From positions 12,368,931-12,432,930 of the forward strand of contig CM063243.1 in assembly GCA_032158295.1 (NCBI GenBank): DNA of 64,000 bases, written 5' to 3'. Shown here in pieces: positions 1 through 12,364 of this stretch. This DNA is from Pycnopodia helianthoides (lineage: Eukaryota > Echinodermata > Asteroidea > Forcipulatida > Asteriidae). The first letter of the stretch is position 1. Every line of letters starts with the position of its first letter. Under the pieces are notes generated by a model that saw nothing but the letters and a program-made list of their open reading frames with translations, made no database searches and had not been told where the DNA came from. A program made the position numbers and the translations under genes.

Positions 1-770
1 ACATACCGGAAGGGGTGTCTTTGGATTTGTTCTCACCCGAACTCAACTTTGTTATCTTAAAATTAGAAAAGAAGCACGATGATGCATTTTTCGTGACTCG
101 GCCGGTGGGCTCCAACAAATTTTAAAGCAAATTTTAAGAGGCTGTATCTTGGAAATGTTTTTTGGTGTGTGGTGTGTTCATTTTGGCCATAGTGGAACAG
201 TTGGACAAAGTCTTCAGTAAAATCTGAGAGGGTCACTTTGGGACCTATGGTTGATTTGACATGGAATGACCCATGTATATAATTTGAGAAAAAGACTGTA
301 GGGCACACTGTATAAAAATCTGTAAATTTGAGCTTTACCATTGAAAAGTCATGCCCTTTTGTTTTCTTCATGAAACCAGGGTTCTTCCCTGGATTTCTTT
401 AGTGGCGGGAAAATGTTTCCCTGGAAACCACTGTGTGATGGATCAGTTACACGGTAGATCATAAAAATAGATTAAAACCAAAGAAATACAAAAAAAATTG
501 TGGCTTTGGATACCTTTTTTATTATAACTGGTAACACCCAATTTTAAATTTCATTGGAAACCCTTGAAAGGAAATTGCAAGTTTAAATTTATTATTTGGA
601 AAGTGTGTGGTGGTTGGAAATGGAGAAAATTCTGCCAGTGGTGGATGGTTGGGGAGTGCCGGGTCAGTTTTCGACCACTGTGGGCAGAAACCTTTGAAAC
701 CGAGTTTAATCTTTTATAGAGTTGGCTTAAACACTATTGGACTGATGCTCCAACTTGACTCTTTCGCTAC
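1..770. other. AT-rich intergenic sequence, no gene recognised
   Basis: Open frames here are short and lack domain motifs or a plausible splice-site series. I see no RNA gene or clear repeat. Confidence 0.4.
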
Positions 771-842
771 GGCGAGCCGCTCACAGCGGCTCATAGAAAT
801 GTCCCGTTCCCTACGGAAAGCCGCTCACAGCGGCTCGTTGAC
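771..842. repeat. GC-rich palindromic tandem motif
   Basis: Two copies of a short perfect palindrome (GCCGCTCACAGCGGC) lie about 48 bp apart, each preceded by a CTACGG motif. Each copy can form a hairpin. It looks like part of a degraded repeat; no function is apparent. Confidence 0.5.
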
Positions 843-1195
843 GTCACTGTAGATACTCGGGGCATCCCCATGGCGTGTGCCTTTTTTACATAATTTATGC
901 CATACTACCATCTGGATGACCTCTGACCCTAGTTGCAGCGGCTTTCAGTTACTGCCTTTGGCTTTCCATCGCGCCAAGGGTATTATTGACACATTGGATG
1001 GCGGCGTCCAATAATTAATTCCGTACAAACAGCGCGAAATTCGAAAATTCTATTACGGAGTGAAAGAGTTAATAGTGGTTTTCAAACAAATTCTGCATAC
1101 ATTGTAAAACTTTCCATGCTCTAACCGAGCTCAAAAACTCAGTTATACCCTGGAAAAAATTAATGTTGCATTTCTGGTCAGGATTGCAACCCCAA

Positions 1196-1340
1196 ACTCT
1201 TGGTCGAGCGCCGGTACGTTAATCCGGAGGTCGTTGGTTCAAGTCCTGCTCTAGTCAATTTTTCTTTGTTCAACCCCAAACTATTTGAAATTTACCCAGT
1301 CAGTTTCCCTTGTGGTTCATTACTTGACAAGTTTGAATAC
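1196..1340 (+). mobile_element. tRNA-derived SINE, family 1
   Basis: A tRNA-like head carries a good B box (GGTTCAAGTCC, near 1237) and is followed by a body containing TTTACCCAGTCAGTTTCCC. The same head and body recur near 53,565-53,665 (minus strand), and the body alone recurs near 30,940-31,000. That recurrence marks it as a dispersed SINE and not a functional tRNA gene. Confidence 0.55.
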
Positions 1341-1344
1341 TTTA

Positions 1345-1607
1345 CATCACCGTGATCAAGAGGTTAGACGCAGGACTTGCAATCACAAGGTTGCGGGTTC
1401 GAATACGGACTTAGATAACCGCCGATTTCACAATGAACTAGAGTTAAGTATTATCGTCTAGTTACTTAATAGTTACTGCAATTCCATAATCATAGATGGT
1501 ACACCGATGTTTGTGTGAGAGAGTTGCTGTTGCCAGCTTGACATTTAAGTCCCCTTGTGGGAGCTTTGCACAGTTCCCTCGGTGGGAACAAACAAACAAA
1601 CAAACAC
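1345..1607 (+). mobile_element. tRNA-derived SINE with AAAC tail
   Basis: A tRNA-like head has a B-box-like GGTTCGAATAC near 1400. It is followed by a body of about 180 bp ending in an (AAAC)n-type tail at about 1590-1606. Head, body and simple tail in that order are typical of SINEs. Confidence 0.5.
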
Positions 1608-3480
1608 CCCTAAAAACTTGTGTTGGACCCCGGAAGACTCTTCCTTTTGAATAAATACATGTACTACAGCGATTTCCATATTTTTAGCCAGAGGGGTGTC
1701 CGGGTGTCTTTTGGACACCCTGTTTTAAATTTAGACTGTATCTTTTTTATCTGTCATTCACATGCAAATGTATTGTAAGTGAACAACTTGGACGCCTAGT
1801 TTTTTTAATTTTCAGCAAATTTGGACACTCTTTCACCAAATACTGGCTAAAACTTTGGTGACTTCCTGGTATTCATATCAGTCATGTTGAGAATGTGGAA
1901 CAAATCTCACCGTGGCAATTACCACATTGTTTCATGACTGCCAAAGGCTAGGTTCCCATATCAATATTTGTGCAAGTAGTGCACGTACGTTCTTGCAGAA
2001 AACAAATCCAGGAAGAGTGGGGGAGTTTCTAGTGTTTCTGGTAAAAGGCAAGCTGCCATTGTTTTGACCGTACCCGGAGGTTTTTTCAAGCTACATGTAT
2101 CTGTAGTTGCATGTATTACAATGTTTAAAGGTTAGGTATTCTACAGGATTGGTAAGGCTAAAAAGTATCATTGTTTAATAGTGGATTAAGCCCAAACAGT
2201 TCACAGGTTTGTTTTTTCATGTATGGTTGATTACACAAAAAATTAACACTGTCTGTGACTATTTTGTCAGCTCTAACCAGGCCTGGATAATACCTTTCAA
2301 TTTTCCTGAGCATATTTGGTTGCACTAAACAGATATTAACAGCAGCATTAATGGTATTGATAAAATAATATTTGGCATTAATGACAAAGCGAGTCCATGT
2401 CCTACCAGACATTATTCAAATCTAACTGGAAAATGACTAATTACCAAATGCATTTTCGTTCATACATATAGTTTTCTGTATACAACGGAAAAGAGTGCAG
2501 GTTACAGAACACAATGCCAATTTCATTGTTTGAATATCAATACTCTTGTTTGTCTTCTGATAAGGAACTCAGATTAGAAGGATTATGCACAGTGTGGATG
2601 TAACATTTAACCATAGAGTTAACCTACATGTACTTGTAAATTTACCAATGGCCTGGCTGTATGATATTACATAGCCACGGCACAGTGCACTGCAAATTAT
2701 CATCAACTTAACCGTTGAGTTCATTTGATTCAGTGGGCGAGTACAAACAAGAACTGACAGTTTTTCTCAAACAAGGAAACTCTTACAATGCAAGCCTGAT
2801 ACTTCCACAGCTAGGCATATTGCCTTCATGCCAACTAGTCATTGCCCTGGTGCCCCTTGAAATGTTTTAGTAGAACTGAATGTAGTTTCCCTAAGAACAG
2901 AGGTGCCTTTTCCTCAGGAAAGAATTGCCTTGCCCTCAACACAATAAAGTCATAGGCCTCTGACCTTTGCATGGTGGTCACACCCCCCCCCCAAAAAAAA
3001 AACTCACAGGAGAATTGTTAATCATATATGGCATGATTGGTGTATAAAGTTTATAAAAAGGAAGAGGGTTAAAAACTGTTGGTTGACTTTGTAAAATATA
3101 TTCCTTTTAATCTACGCTAGCAGTCGCTTTCATAACAACGCAATAGAATAATGAGCATACGCCATCTGTTGTTAGCAAAATCGTACAAAAAACTGCTAGT
3201 AAATGACTTGAGAACCAAAGACTAGGTCTCTGTACATGTGCTCTGTAAAATATAAATTCCCAGAAATTTTCAGAAACTTTGTCACCGGTGTGCACGCTAA
3301 AGCACTGTGGGTCATTGCTGGTTTAGGCCCTGGGAAGCACATGGTTGGTAATACAAAGTACCTCAAAAACTTGTTAACTCAATACTAAACAACATGTATG
3401 TAGGTTGTATTTAAACAAAAAAATTATTAATATTATGTAGGATTACAGTGTAACTGTAAAACTAAATCTTGTTTTTTTTA
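1608..3480. other. Intergenic sequence without recognised features
   Basis: I see only short spurious open frames and a C/A homopolymer tract near 2985-3001. Confidence 0.4.
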
Positions 3481-3486
3481 TTATAA

Positions 3487-3494
<8 letters not shown>

Positions 3495-3517
<23 letters not shown>

Positions 3518-3518
3518 A
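3495..3518. repeat. (TA)n microsatellite
   Basis: About twelve uninterrupted TA dinucleotides lie directly next to the hammerhead-like motif. Confidence 0.85.
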
Positions 3519-3534
3519 ATTTGTAGGGTAGATG

Positions 3535-3573
3535 GCCTTAGCTTTCGATCCAAACCGGACCTTCGTCAGAGGC
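3535..3573 (-). ncRNA. Hammerhead-like ribozyme motif (stem III-less type)
   Basis: Read on the minus strand the order is GCCT, CTGACGA, a stem-II hairpin (GGTCC...GGATC, one G-U pair), GAAA, GCTA, AGGC. CTGANGA and GAAA are the two conserved hammerhead core strands, and GCCT/AGGC can form stem I. Stem III is reduced to the A-U pair closing two bases, with UA at the expected cleavage position. Small variants lacking stem III are known from Penelope-like retroelements and are reported to cleave as dimers. A second copy with the same architecture but a different stem sequence lies at 51,699-51,742. Activity is not shown. Confidence 0.5.
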
Positions 3574-4669
3574 AAAAACAAGCACAAACGAAAAACATAT
3601 CCATTTATAGTAAAAAAGAGAGGCAAAGAACAATGGGATGGTATCCAGAAAAAGGAGGGAAAATTATAGCCAATCAAAGTTATTAGTTTACAAACAATGG
3701 GGCGGCCAAGAACCAATCAGAGTTATTAAATTTTTTTTTTTACTGTGGTGATTGCTCAAAGACAGAGTGAAAATGCTGTGATGGAGACCTATACACTTTT
3801 GTGTGCTGAGGTGTAGAGCAAAGAACCATTCCAACATTTTTATTCCACTAAACTGCATCTCTTTGGAACTCCTTCTCTGGTGCATGTTTTTCCCCCATCC
3901 TACAATCTAGACCGTTTTTCAGAGGAATATCAATTCCTACACTCAGCTCCCCAAGTTGTTTTCATATTAAACACTTTCTTTTCTTGTAGCCCCTTACCAA
4001 GAGTGGCTTTAGCCTGCCTTGCTTGGGGCAAACTTGCATAGTGTCCCAGAAAGTCCATTGTGTTACGCTGTCACCATTGGATTCCTTCAAACTTTTCTCT
4101 ACAGCATTTACAATGTAACTCAAAAATTAAACCGAACTGAAAACTGAAAACCCATCAGACAACTGAAACATCAAGGCCGCATCTGAACCATGATGTCATA
4201 AGTTGTCAGATAACATTAATTCAAAGTGAAACAAACATAACCCCAATTTAAACTTGTCTTCCATTCAAACCCGGAAGTTGAAGTGAATAAATAATTTTTA
4301 AAAAACCTAAATTTCAGCGCTGTAGCCAGCATGAAAATGAATTGGAACATGGTTTCATTGACCATTGACCGCTAAGCCTTTTCAAATAATATAAATTAAG
4401 ACATAATCAACACACAGTGCCTTCTGGTGACATTTAAATTTTTCACAAAATTCATAGCTCTTGAACAAAAGCAAAATTCCCTGAGACAGCACAGAGATCT
4501 AATTGATGAATCACAATTTTTCTCTGAAAAAGATTGGAGAGAATAACATTTATTTGCATTGACCTCTACTTTCGTGTCCGCTGCTTTATGGCCTGTGAAA
4601 ACTGTGGGTGTTTTATTGTACAAAAAGTTAGCCAGGCTTGTCATAATTGACGCGTGCTAATCAAATTGT

Positions 4670-5035
4670 ACAGGCAGGGCTAGAATTGGGGGAAAAACCC
4701 ACAAGACCGCAGGGCTACTAGTAGCTCAAAATATTTACTGGACCAGAATTTTGAGTACAAGACCAGAATTAAAGTGAGAAGAAAAAATGCCAACACAGGT
4801 CAATAACTGAACTGTTTGAATTTGAAAAAGTGCTAAGAGAAGATTGATCTCATTTGTATATTAGGGGAACGTAGTCTTTGATAATCAACAGAATTGTATT
4901 TATCAGACTGAAAGTCAACATTTGAACACAAACACAAGACCGCCGGACTTGTAGGGACATGAGTTTACTGGCCCGATGCTAAAATCACTGGCCTTGGGTC
5001 AGCGGTCCAGTGTCAAATTCGAGCCCTGACAGGTA
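4670..5035. repeat. Dispersed repeat containing the motif CAGGCAGGGCT
   Basis: The phrases 'caggcagggct', 'gtagctcaaaa' and 'caagaccagaat' occur here and again at about 5675-5790, so both stretches belong to one dispersed family. No coding potential is visible. Confidence 0.45.
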
Positions 5036-5674
5036 TACATTAAAACAAAAATTAGAGCTAAGAAGGGACAATTTGTTAAAGGATATAGATATTTATATTT
5101 ACCCACATCATAAAAAATACAGAAATAAGCACATATTATTAAGCAGTACACGATGAGCTCAATTCGAACCAATTCTTCTACACCAGGTTTTAATATTGGA
5201 AAATAAATACATCACATCCAAATCATTCAACCGTTGTTAACACGTTGACTGCCGATCATTATATTCGTAGTGCGTTCCCGTTTGCCAAGTGCGGTGCGCA
5301 TGCACGCATAAGTGCGATGCGCGCATACCAAATAGGTACACATGTAGATCTATACCCCAAAAAAAATTAACATGCACATTCTAAGGTCGATGTCCTCACC
5401 ACTGTATGTGTTGCGTGCTCAGTGATGCCAGTGTATTTAAATAACAATACAAGCCCTTTCATTCACTACGAGTATACTCGAGTGCAGAATCGTCTAACTT
5501 TACTACAAATATACTACTCGAGGCGGCAGTCAACAAAATTAGAATAAAAAGTTGTGTTTGGAACAAGTCACAACTTATACTGACTGACCTGCTAAATATT
5601 CATTTTGTTGAATGTAAAATGGTTACTAAGTGTAACTGATGTGACATATTGGTGAAGCCAGATCTTCTATGGAT

Positions 5675-5790
5675 CAGGCAGGGCTCAAATTGTGGGGCAA
5701 AAAATCCACAGGAATGCAGGGCTTGTAGTAGCTCAAAACATATTCTGTACAAGTTTTTTTTTTTACAAGACCAGAATCAAAACAAGAAAA
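5675..5790. repeat. Second copy of the CAGGCAGGGCT repeat
   Basis: It shares the start motif, 'gtagctcaaaac' and 'caagaccagaatc' with 4670-5035, with sizeable divergence between them. Confidence 0.45.
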
Positions 5791-6149
5791 AACTTCCTGA
5801 CGGGAAAAAAGATGTGTCTTACTTGTCTTTATGGGTGTTAAAAGTATACTTCATTTCTCAACATAATTGTACGCTGGATTCCCAGTCTGGTGCGGGTCTG
5901 CAATTTTAATTGGAAGTTTACACAAAATCAGAAAAAGGCAAACAAACTAGAGGAGTATATACGCGCAGGCATTGTCTTTGTGGTAGGCAAATCACTTAAA
6001 ATAGGGGGGTATTAGACCATGGCATTATTTCCTTCCTCCATAGACCATAGAGGGTTAGACTCAGTATACTGTGGGGCACTGTAGCATTTCACTCAATTTG
6101 ATCAATCCCAGACTACATTCAGCCAAGACACTGCAGAAGCCGCCAACAG

Positions 6150-6445
6150 CAACAACACAGACTCGTACAGCTCGGCTCCAAATCTGACAACTACAAACAA
6201 AGCTTCTTCCTAAGAACTCTACGTGACTGGGATGCGCTCCCGGCCCCCAGGACATCCTTGACCTGCCCACAGTGGTGAGTGGAGCAGTTCAAGGGAGCCA
6301 TCATCAGTGCCGAAAATCACAAGCTTTTTACCTGCACAACATATGCATCTGCTGGAGCATCTTGCCCAAGTGTCCACCGTCTTAAGGCACCACAACTCAA
6401 CCCTCGTTAAGTTGCTGAACAGGCTTTCAACGAGTACCAGCATAG
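6150..6445 (+). pseudogene. LINE reverse-transcriptase 3' end fragment
   Basis: One plus-strand frame (about 6155-6245) reads ...SDNYKQSFFLRTLRDWDALPA.... That is the stereotyped C-terminal tail of CR1/RTE-like non-LTR retrotransposon polymerases (SFFxRTxxDWNxLP). Catalytic RT motifs are absent and the frame breaks shortly after, so this is a 5'-truncated, dead copy. Confidence 0.6.
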
Positions 6446-6480
6446 AAGTAGAAGTAAAGTAGAAGTAGAAGTAGAACCGA
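6446..6480. repeat. GTAGAA simple repeat
   Basis: Degenerate repeats of (G)TAGAAGTA follow the LINE fragment and could be its 3' tail. Confidence 0.5.
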
Positions 6481-6499
6481 AGTACTAGAAGTTTGATTT

Positions 6500-8180
6500 C
6501 AAATTATTCGATAAAACTAACACAGCAAGAACATGGAGGAAAACGAAACGAAAGTATAAAACAAGAAAGAAAAACTGCACACAACATCAAGGACAAATTT
6601 TAACAAACCAATACTTAGACTTCATTGGGGTCCTTAAACTTACCGAGAGCACAGACATATCGCGTTGTTCTGAACTTGATGAGACCTGAACAGTGAGAAC
6701 CATCCATTGGAAAGACGGGGAAGATTCCCAAGCCGCTTCGCTGTCGCATCTCGTGGCAACATCTTGCTTGCTCTTGCCTCTCGTGGTCAAAATGTACCTA
6801 CTCTCCTCACTCCTGGTCAACTCGATTGGGTAGAACAACAGTTTGGTAGATGTACACCGTAGAGTAGACCATCAGCGCTCAGCCCAAGGAGAGCTGAACG
6901 TGCGCTTGAAAATGTGTCCAGGGCCTCCGCAATCTGACTCGCTGCAGCGTGGTGTTGCTGCCGAACGGGAACCGTTGCGGTCGTAACAAAATAGGGTTTC
7001 ATGCCATCTCTGAGTGATGTCAGGCTGAGGAACGAAATATATCACTGCAAAATGACGGGCATATAAATCAGCATGACAGAATTTATTCTTGCCAGTTGAA
7101 AGTTAAAGGCTTCCAGTACACTCTGGACTGGCTGCTATTAACAACAGAGCCAACTTTGAACTCCAGTACTAGTACAGATCACTATCAAATCAAGTAATCT
7201 GCACGTTACACGGTTTTATTCAATATACATGACACAACCGAGTATATCAAACGATAGTGGTCGTGCTTCCTAATAGAGTATCCCACAATAATAAACTCCA
7301 AGCATACGTGCAAATGCTAAATATTCAAATATACACAAAAAAATACTTAGAAGTCTCCAGCTTTTTACAGTAAAGGAAAATTATCATTGACTCTTGAACT
7401 TTAATCTCTGCTCAATTAATATGGGAGTCACATGCCGTCGAGTTATTGTCCCTCAAATAAAAACACCCTACACACAGGTGTAACTTTCCAAAGTCCAAAC
7501 GAAACTTTGTTTTTAATTAATTTACATGAATATACTTGTTGTTTTGGGTGACACGATTGATTGATCAACGATGGTAAATTGACAGATCAATGTATCGATA
7601 TTAAATGATAACGAAGGCCCTCGTTTTTTGCCGGGCTTCACTGGTGAGCAAATACTCTAGGCTGTGACTAAGCAAAGAACGCGGGTTAAAAATACACTAT
7701 TAAGTATAAAAGCAACATGCGGCACAAGTTTTATCTTCGCCATGCACCAAAACAGTAATAATTGTGTGTTTTTATGTTAATATTTGTGAAAGTGAAATTA
7801 AGTAACTTTCAATGGGGAAGCTGTTCCATTCAAAGCCATGTTGCGCCATAGAAATTTGGTGTCCATAGTTGAAAATAAAATTGTATAATCACAATAATTC
7901 AAAAAGGGCAAACAAAAAGCTGCAAACCCTGGGAAGCTTCAACCCCCACTTGCATGCCGATATTTATATTTCCATCGAGACAAAGTAAAGAGTGATGGAA
8001 GGGCCTCATTTTAGGGGGCGTATCGTTTTTTACTTCTAGGCTAGGGGGGCACTTCTGTAGTTTGCGTTTGAATTTGTATAAACAATTGATCTACGCAATC
8101 ACATGGTTTACACCCACTTCAACGCTCTTGTTATGAGGCGTTTAAAATAGTGTATTTTTATGTGTTCGATTGGGAGGATA
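6500..8180. other. Intergenic sequence without recognised features
   Basis: Open frames are short and carry no recognisable motif. No repeats shared with the rest of the window were noticed. Confidence 0.35.
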
Positions 8181-8183
8181 AAC

Positions 8184-8573
8184 TTTAAAGGAACATTACA
8201 GAATTGGTAAGAACAAAACTTGTAAAATATACTTTTTGATCACAGATTTACATAAAACTTACACGGTCTTATGATGATGATAGTAGAAAACACCCCTTGA
8301 AATATTTCTGTCTAAAATGCCATATTTGATGAGAAATGAATAAACTAATTTTCCAATTGGAGTTTATCGCTCAGTGAGCGTTTCATTCATTTTGTTGAAT
8401 CTATATGATTTCATGCGAATGTGTAATCGGTTTTCACTATTTTCTCGTGATCTAGATGGCCGATCGATCTCAAACTTCTACAGGTTTGTCAGTTTATGTG
8501 GTGGATTATAAGTGCTTACACTGCCAGCAACTGTTTTGTTAGCAACAACCAATTATGTAATGTTCCTTTAAAT
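8184..8573. mobile_element. MITE-like element A, copy 1
   Basis: About 390 bp, bounded by inverted repeats of at least 20 bp that begin TTTAAAGGAACATTACAG and end in its complement (ATGTTCCTTTAAA). Other copies are at 18,159, 37,653 and 49,397, in both orientations. There is no coding capacity. Its 3' end overlaps the edge of a LINE fragment. Confidence 0.75.
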
Positions 8574-8579
8574 ACATTG

Positions 8580-8925
8580 TTGTTTGTTGAGCGAGAGGTT
8601 GTCTTCAGCCGACGCCTTCTCGGGGAAACTCTGATGGTCGTCTTCCACGCATCCCGGTCCAGCATCAGCGTCCTAAGCTCAGTTGTTCCTTGTTGTGTTG
8701 CGTCCCTCTTCAGCTGATCTAATACGAAAGTTAGTCTCCTCCTGCCCTTGCTCCTGTTTCCATCAATGGGTTCCCAAAGAACTAGGGGGCTCACAGCTAG
8801 CTCTGGATGACGAACACATTGGCCAGCCAGCCTCATCCTTCGTTCCCTGATCTTGACAGATACTCTTGGTAGGGAATCGTAGAGCTGGGAGTTGGGCACA
8901 ATTATGGTCTTCCCAGGCGCCATGA
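8580..8925 (-). pseudogene. LINE endonuclease/reverse-transcriptase C-terminal fragment
   Basis: The minus-strand frame reads ...VSVKIRERRMRLAGQCVRHPELA... then ...LVLWEP...GRRRLTFVLDQL... and ...LMLDRDAWK.... This is the usual C-terminal tail of endonuclease-reverse-transcriptase LINEs (RRRxxAGHCxRH, then a basic segment, then a W near the end). About 115 residues remain before the frame runs into the flanking MITE. The catalytic domains are missing. Confidence 0.65.
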
Positions 8926-8929
8926 AAGT

Positions 8930-10100
8930 TTATAAAAACGTAGCTGTTATTCTGAGTGGTGTTTTGTAATCTCAAAAACGAGGGGGCGGCATTCTGATGG
9001 GGCCCGGGGACGGAAATCAGTTGGGAAACACGTGCCATTGTGATTGCTGCCACAAACCTGTTTGTACTGTAGTATAGTTATTTTTTATAACTTTTACATT
9101 TGATCCGTCGTTCATTTGCAAAACAGCAACAAACAACAAAAGGGGAGGGAAAGTTTACAGAGACTTCATGTAATTATAGAACCGATATTTTCGCCCAGTT
9201 TCTTACTTGGGGGTTTCATTCGCCCACTGGATTGAACTTAGATCTTTCTTTTTTTTAACAAAATGAATAAGGGCTAAAACGAGAATAAGGTAGACTTGTA
9301 CACCTGACGAGTAAAACTTAGCCATTCCGCTTCTCTGGAAAAAAACAGATTGTTTGTGTTTTGTTTTTCATCGACATTTCTCGATGATAGCCGTGAGCAG
9401 TGAGACAAACTTGATACGAACAAAAGGAAAGGAACGAAGAAAGAACGTAAATAACCCATTGACGCTGACTGTTTTTTGTGCTGCTTTTGTACAGAAGCGT
9501 TATTGACAGAGGGATGTTGACAGAGAACTGCACAAAAGAAAGCCGTACTTATGACTTTCATCTCACGACTCAGTAGTACGAGTCAAAGTACCATCTTAGA
9601 AACATCACCTATGACTATGCGAATTCATAATTATGAAATATAAGTCATTATGACCTTTGATAAGTCTCTACTATGAGATATTAAGTCATAATTATGACTT
9701 CTTTTTTTCCCCCCTCAGTGGTCAGTCCGTATAGCTTGTGTGAAAAGGAAAAAATACCATTACAGTCAATGAGTCAGGCAAACAAGTCCACGATCCAAAA
9801 GTAAATATCCCTTCTCTTAAAAAACATGTATAGGCCTACTATGGAGTAAAAGATCAGCCAATGTCTGAGGGGAAATTACTGTATGCCAGTATCAATCCCT
9901 GAGAAAGTTGTGTTTCCGTCGGAAATGTTGTGTCAACCTATAGTATACACTTGGGAGTCCGTATGAATTCACTCGCATTATAATCATATAGGCCTGTTTT
10001 CGCAGCCCTATACATTTTCGCAATATTATCGTTCTCGTTCCTGACACAATCTTTCACAAGTCCCGGTGTGCAATATCAATATTGCATACTGGTTCAAACA
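8930..10100. other. Intergenic sequence, no gene recognised
   Basis: No domain-bearing frames are visible. A short stretch near 9600-9700 is rich in CATAATTATGA-like palindromes. Confidence 0.35.
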
Positions 10101-10102
10101 CT

Positions 10103-10270
10103 ATGGCCATTTTCGAATCCACGGCTTCGGCTCCGGATTCGGCTTCAGGCCCAGTTTTCTTGTCTGAAACCCTGACCGCAAAGCATGCGTAAGTTAAAAT
10201 AATTGAGGGAGCCAAGCTAGCCTGATGAGCCGATTTTGGAGCCGAAGCCATGAATTCGAAAAGGGCCCTA
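10103..10270. repeat. Fold-back repeat with CGGCTTCGGCTCC arms
   Basis: The arms GGCCATTTTCGAATCC/CGGCTTCGGCTCC on the left and GGAGCCGAAGCC/GAATTCGAAAAGGGCC on the right are near-complementary, giving a palindrome of about 165 bp. A similar GGCTTCAGCCATGGCTATGG fold-back occurs at 44,575-44,702. Confidence 0.5.
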
Positions 10271-10619
10271 TGCCAACAATCATGCTCCGGACTCGGGTTG
10301 CCCTTCCTTCCAGCCTCGGTTTTAGTTACTATGATTCAATTTGGAGACATACAAGATGGATTCACAGATGAAGGCCTATTATGACATTGCCGTGATGGGA
10401 ACAAATTACAATATTTCAGGTCTTCGTCTTGTCTGACTTTGAAAGCACGTTTACCAATACTACGTTTGTATATTCCAACGGGAAACCTTACAGGCCTAGG
10501 TGTGGTATAAACGCCATTTGCCATGCAGAACCAATTGGAAAGGCACAGTGCTTCGCGCAGACATAGTGGAAACAATAAAATGCCACCAGTCGTGTTTTGG
10601 GCCATGTGACGTCAGCATT

Positions 10620-11135
10620 ATGAAGAAAGACGTATTGAAAGGCGGGAGGGAACCTTCCCAAGCAGGCCCGTAACCGAGTCCGCTCTCCCCCCCCCCCCCC
10701 CCAAAAAAAGAAAAAGAAATATCCCCCCCCCCAAAAAAAGAAAAAGAAAAATCCGCCACCCCCACGGAAAAGAGAAAAGTCCGCATCGTAACTATGCATC
10801 TTGGCCTAGACATGGTCTCAGGCCCGTAACCGGGGGGGGGGGGGTGGGGGGGGGCGCCACGCCCGCCCCACCCCCCAAAAAAATCCAACTTCTGAGGGAG
10901 GCACATCACCCCTCAGACTCCCCCGTGCATTGCTGCGCGGCGGGCGGTGCTAACCCGCCGATGTACTTTTTCTTTCACATTCGCCCCCCCCCCAAAAAAA
11001 ATAAAAAAATAAAAATAAATAAATCCTGGTTACGGGCCTGTTCCCAAGGGAACCTTCCCAATACACGTTTTGCCAGGCCCTTTAAGTTAACCCTGAACTC
11101 AAACATGCGATGCGTTGACCCCCCCCCCCCAACTA
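10620..11135. repeat. Poly-C/poly-A tracts with inverted GGCCCGTAACC motifs
   Basis: Runs of C (10 or more) followed by AAAAAAA occur at 10,685, 10,727, 10,985 and 11,119. The phrase GGCCCGTAACC appears at 10,665 and 10,823, and its complement GGTTACGGGCC appears at 11,027. GGGAACCTTCCCAA occurs at both ends of the block. It looks like several nested, oppositely oriented copies of one low-complexity repeat. Confidence 0.5.
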
Positions 11136-11632
11136 CGCTGCCCACGCGCTGATGCAATTCCTTCTTCTAAGTCTGCACAGAGCTGATGAAATTTGCCTAA
11201 AGGACTATTATAACAAGTTGGTTTTTCTTTTATTTAATTTTCCCGCCCTCTCCACTCTTTGTCCAAATTTTCCCCTTTTGCAAATTCCATGAAACTGTCC
11301 TTATTGTAGGCATAAAAGTTCGTCCGGCCAACAAACTGAGCGAACACACTACAGTTCAGTCACGTTTTTGCATAATAGGATAATCGTAATCAGTGACGTC
11401 AATAGTCAAATCGGCCAATTGAAATCGGGCACTGATGAACGAGACTTCGTTTCATTCAGATGTCTTGGGGAAAATCCTCCCGCGGTATATTTAGAGGCGC
11501 GTGTTGCCTCTGTTGCTTCATAAGTGGCCAGGCGGAGGAGCACAGTTTAGTTGCAGCTTCTGAAGAAAGAAAGGAAAAAACCACCACCACCGTGTGGTTT
11601 CTTGTCTTCATCTGTAATCTTCCTGCAAGTAG

Positions 11633-11692
11633 GGATGATGCTCTCGTGGTACATCGCACCGGTGCTGATGTCCATCGTTGCCAACACATTTG
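11633..11692 (+). CDS. Candidate exon a: single hydrophobic segment
   Basis: The stretch between ...gcaagtag and gtaagtat reads GMMLSWYIAPVLMSIVANTFG, a typical transmembrane helix. LSWxxxPxL also occurs in SLC20 phosphate transporters, but one short helix is not enough to assign a family. The phase (ends phase 1) fits the candidate exon at 15,706. No upstream exons were found, so the gene is only tentative. Confidence 0.25.
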
Positions 11693-11803
11693 GTAAGTAT
11701 TCTCTACAGTTCATTGTGAACCTAATCAGTTCACACGAATAGTCTGATTTTTTTCATTCAACTTTGTTTAAGAATTCAATGCAATGTATGCCTGAAACCG
11801 TCC

Positions 11804-12190
11804 TTAAAGGCACAGTACACGTTTGGTAATGACTCTGAAAATGAATGGCAATAAAAAAAATTGTACTTGGGTAGTATAATGAACTTTGAGAAACTTTTAA
11901 CTTTGAAGTATTATACTACGGTTATGGAAAAAATATCATTTTTTATTCCCCAAAATTTGAATCTGAGAAGCGTTTCTGATGTCAGAAACGCTTCTCAGAC
12001 TGTATATTCCTATGGGGAATATTCTTCCTGCGTGAAAATATTCGCTCCGGTTTTTCGGTGATATCTCAAAAACGCGACCACCTTTTGAAGTGAAATTTTC
12101 ACAGGTTAGTTGTATTGTATGTACCTACATTTATATAGGATTAACACAATCAGTAGGCTCCAATTACCAAACGTGTACTGTGCCTTTAAA
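11804..12190. mobile_element. MITE-like element C, copy 1
   Basis: Inverted ends TTAAAGGCACAGTACACGTT / AACGTGTACTGTGCCTTTAA bound about 387 bp. A perfect internal hairpin at 11,961-11,999 (TCTGAGAAGCGTTTCTGA and its complement) lies near the middle. Related copies are at 31,150-31,497 and, partially, at 26,750-26,930. Confidence 0.75.
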
Positions 12191-12364
12191 TACATAGTAC
12201 TTGTTCACATGAAATGACGTCATTAATCCACTAAAATTAATATGCCGTGTCAATAAATACCATTAGAAGACAGTCTTTATTCACATTCTTTTTTTTTTCA
12301 CGGGACTCGGGAAAGTATCGAGAATACGGTGCTTTACACACATGAATGTAAGGGCACAAACCAA

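Noticed and set aside
8516..8580. C-terminal 20 residues of the LINE-like frame
   Set aside because: These residues come from the flanking MITE A sequence and are not part of the reverse transcriptase.
10488..10909. Overlapping minus-strand frames rich in Gly and Phe
   Set aside because: They are translations of poly-C and AAAAAG tracts.
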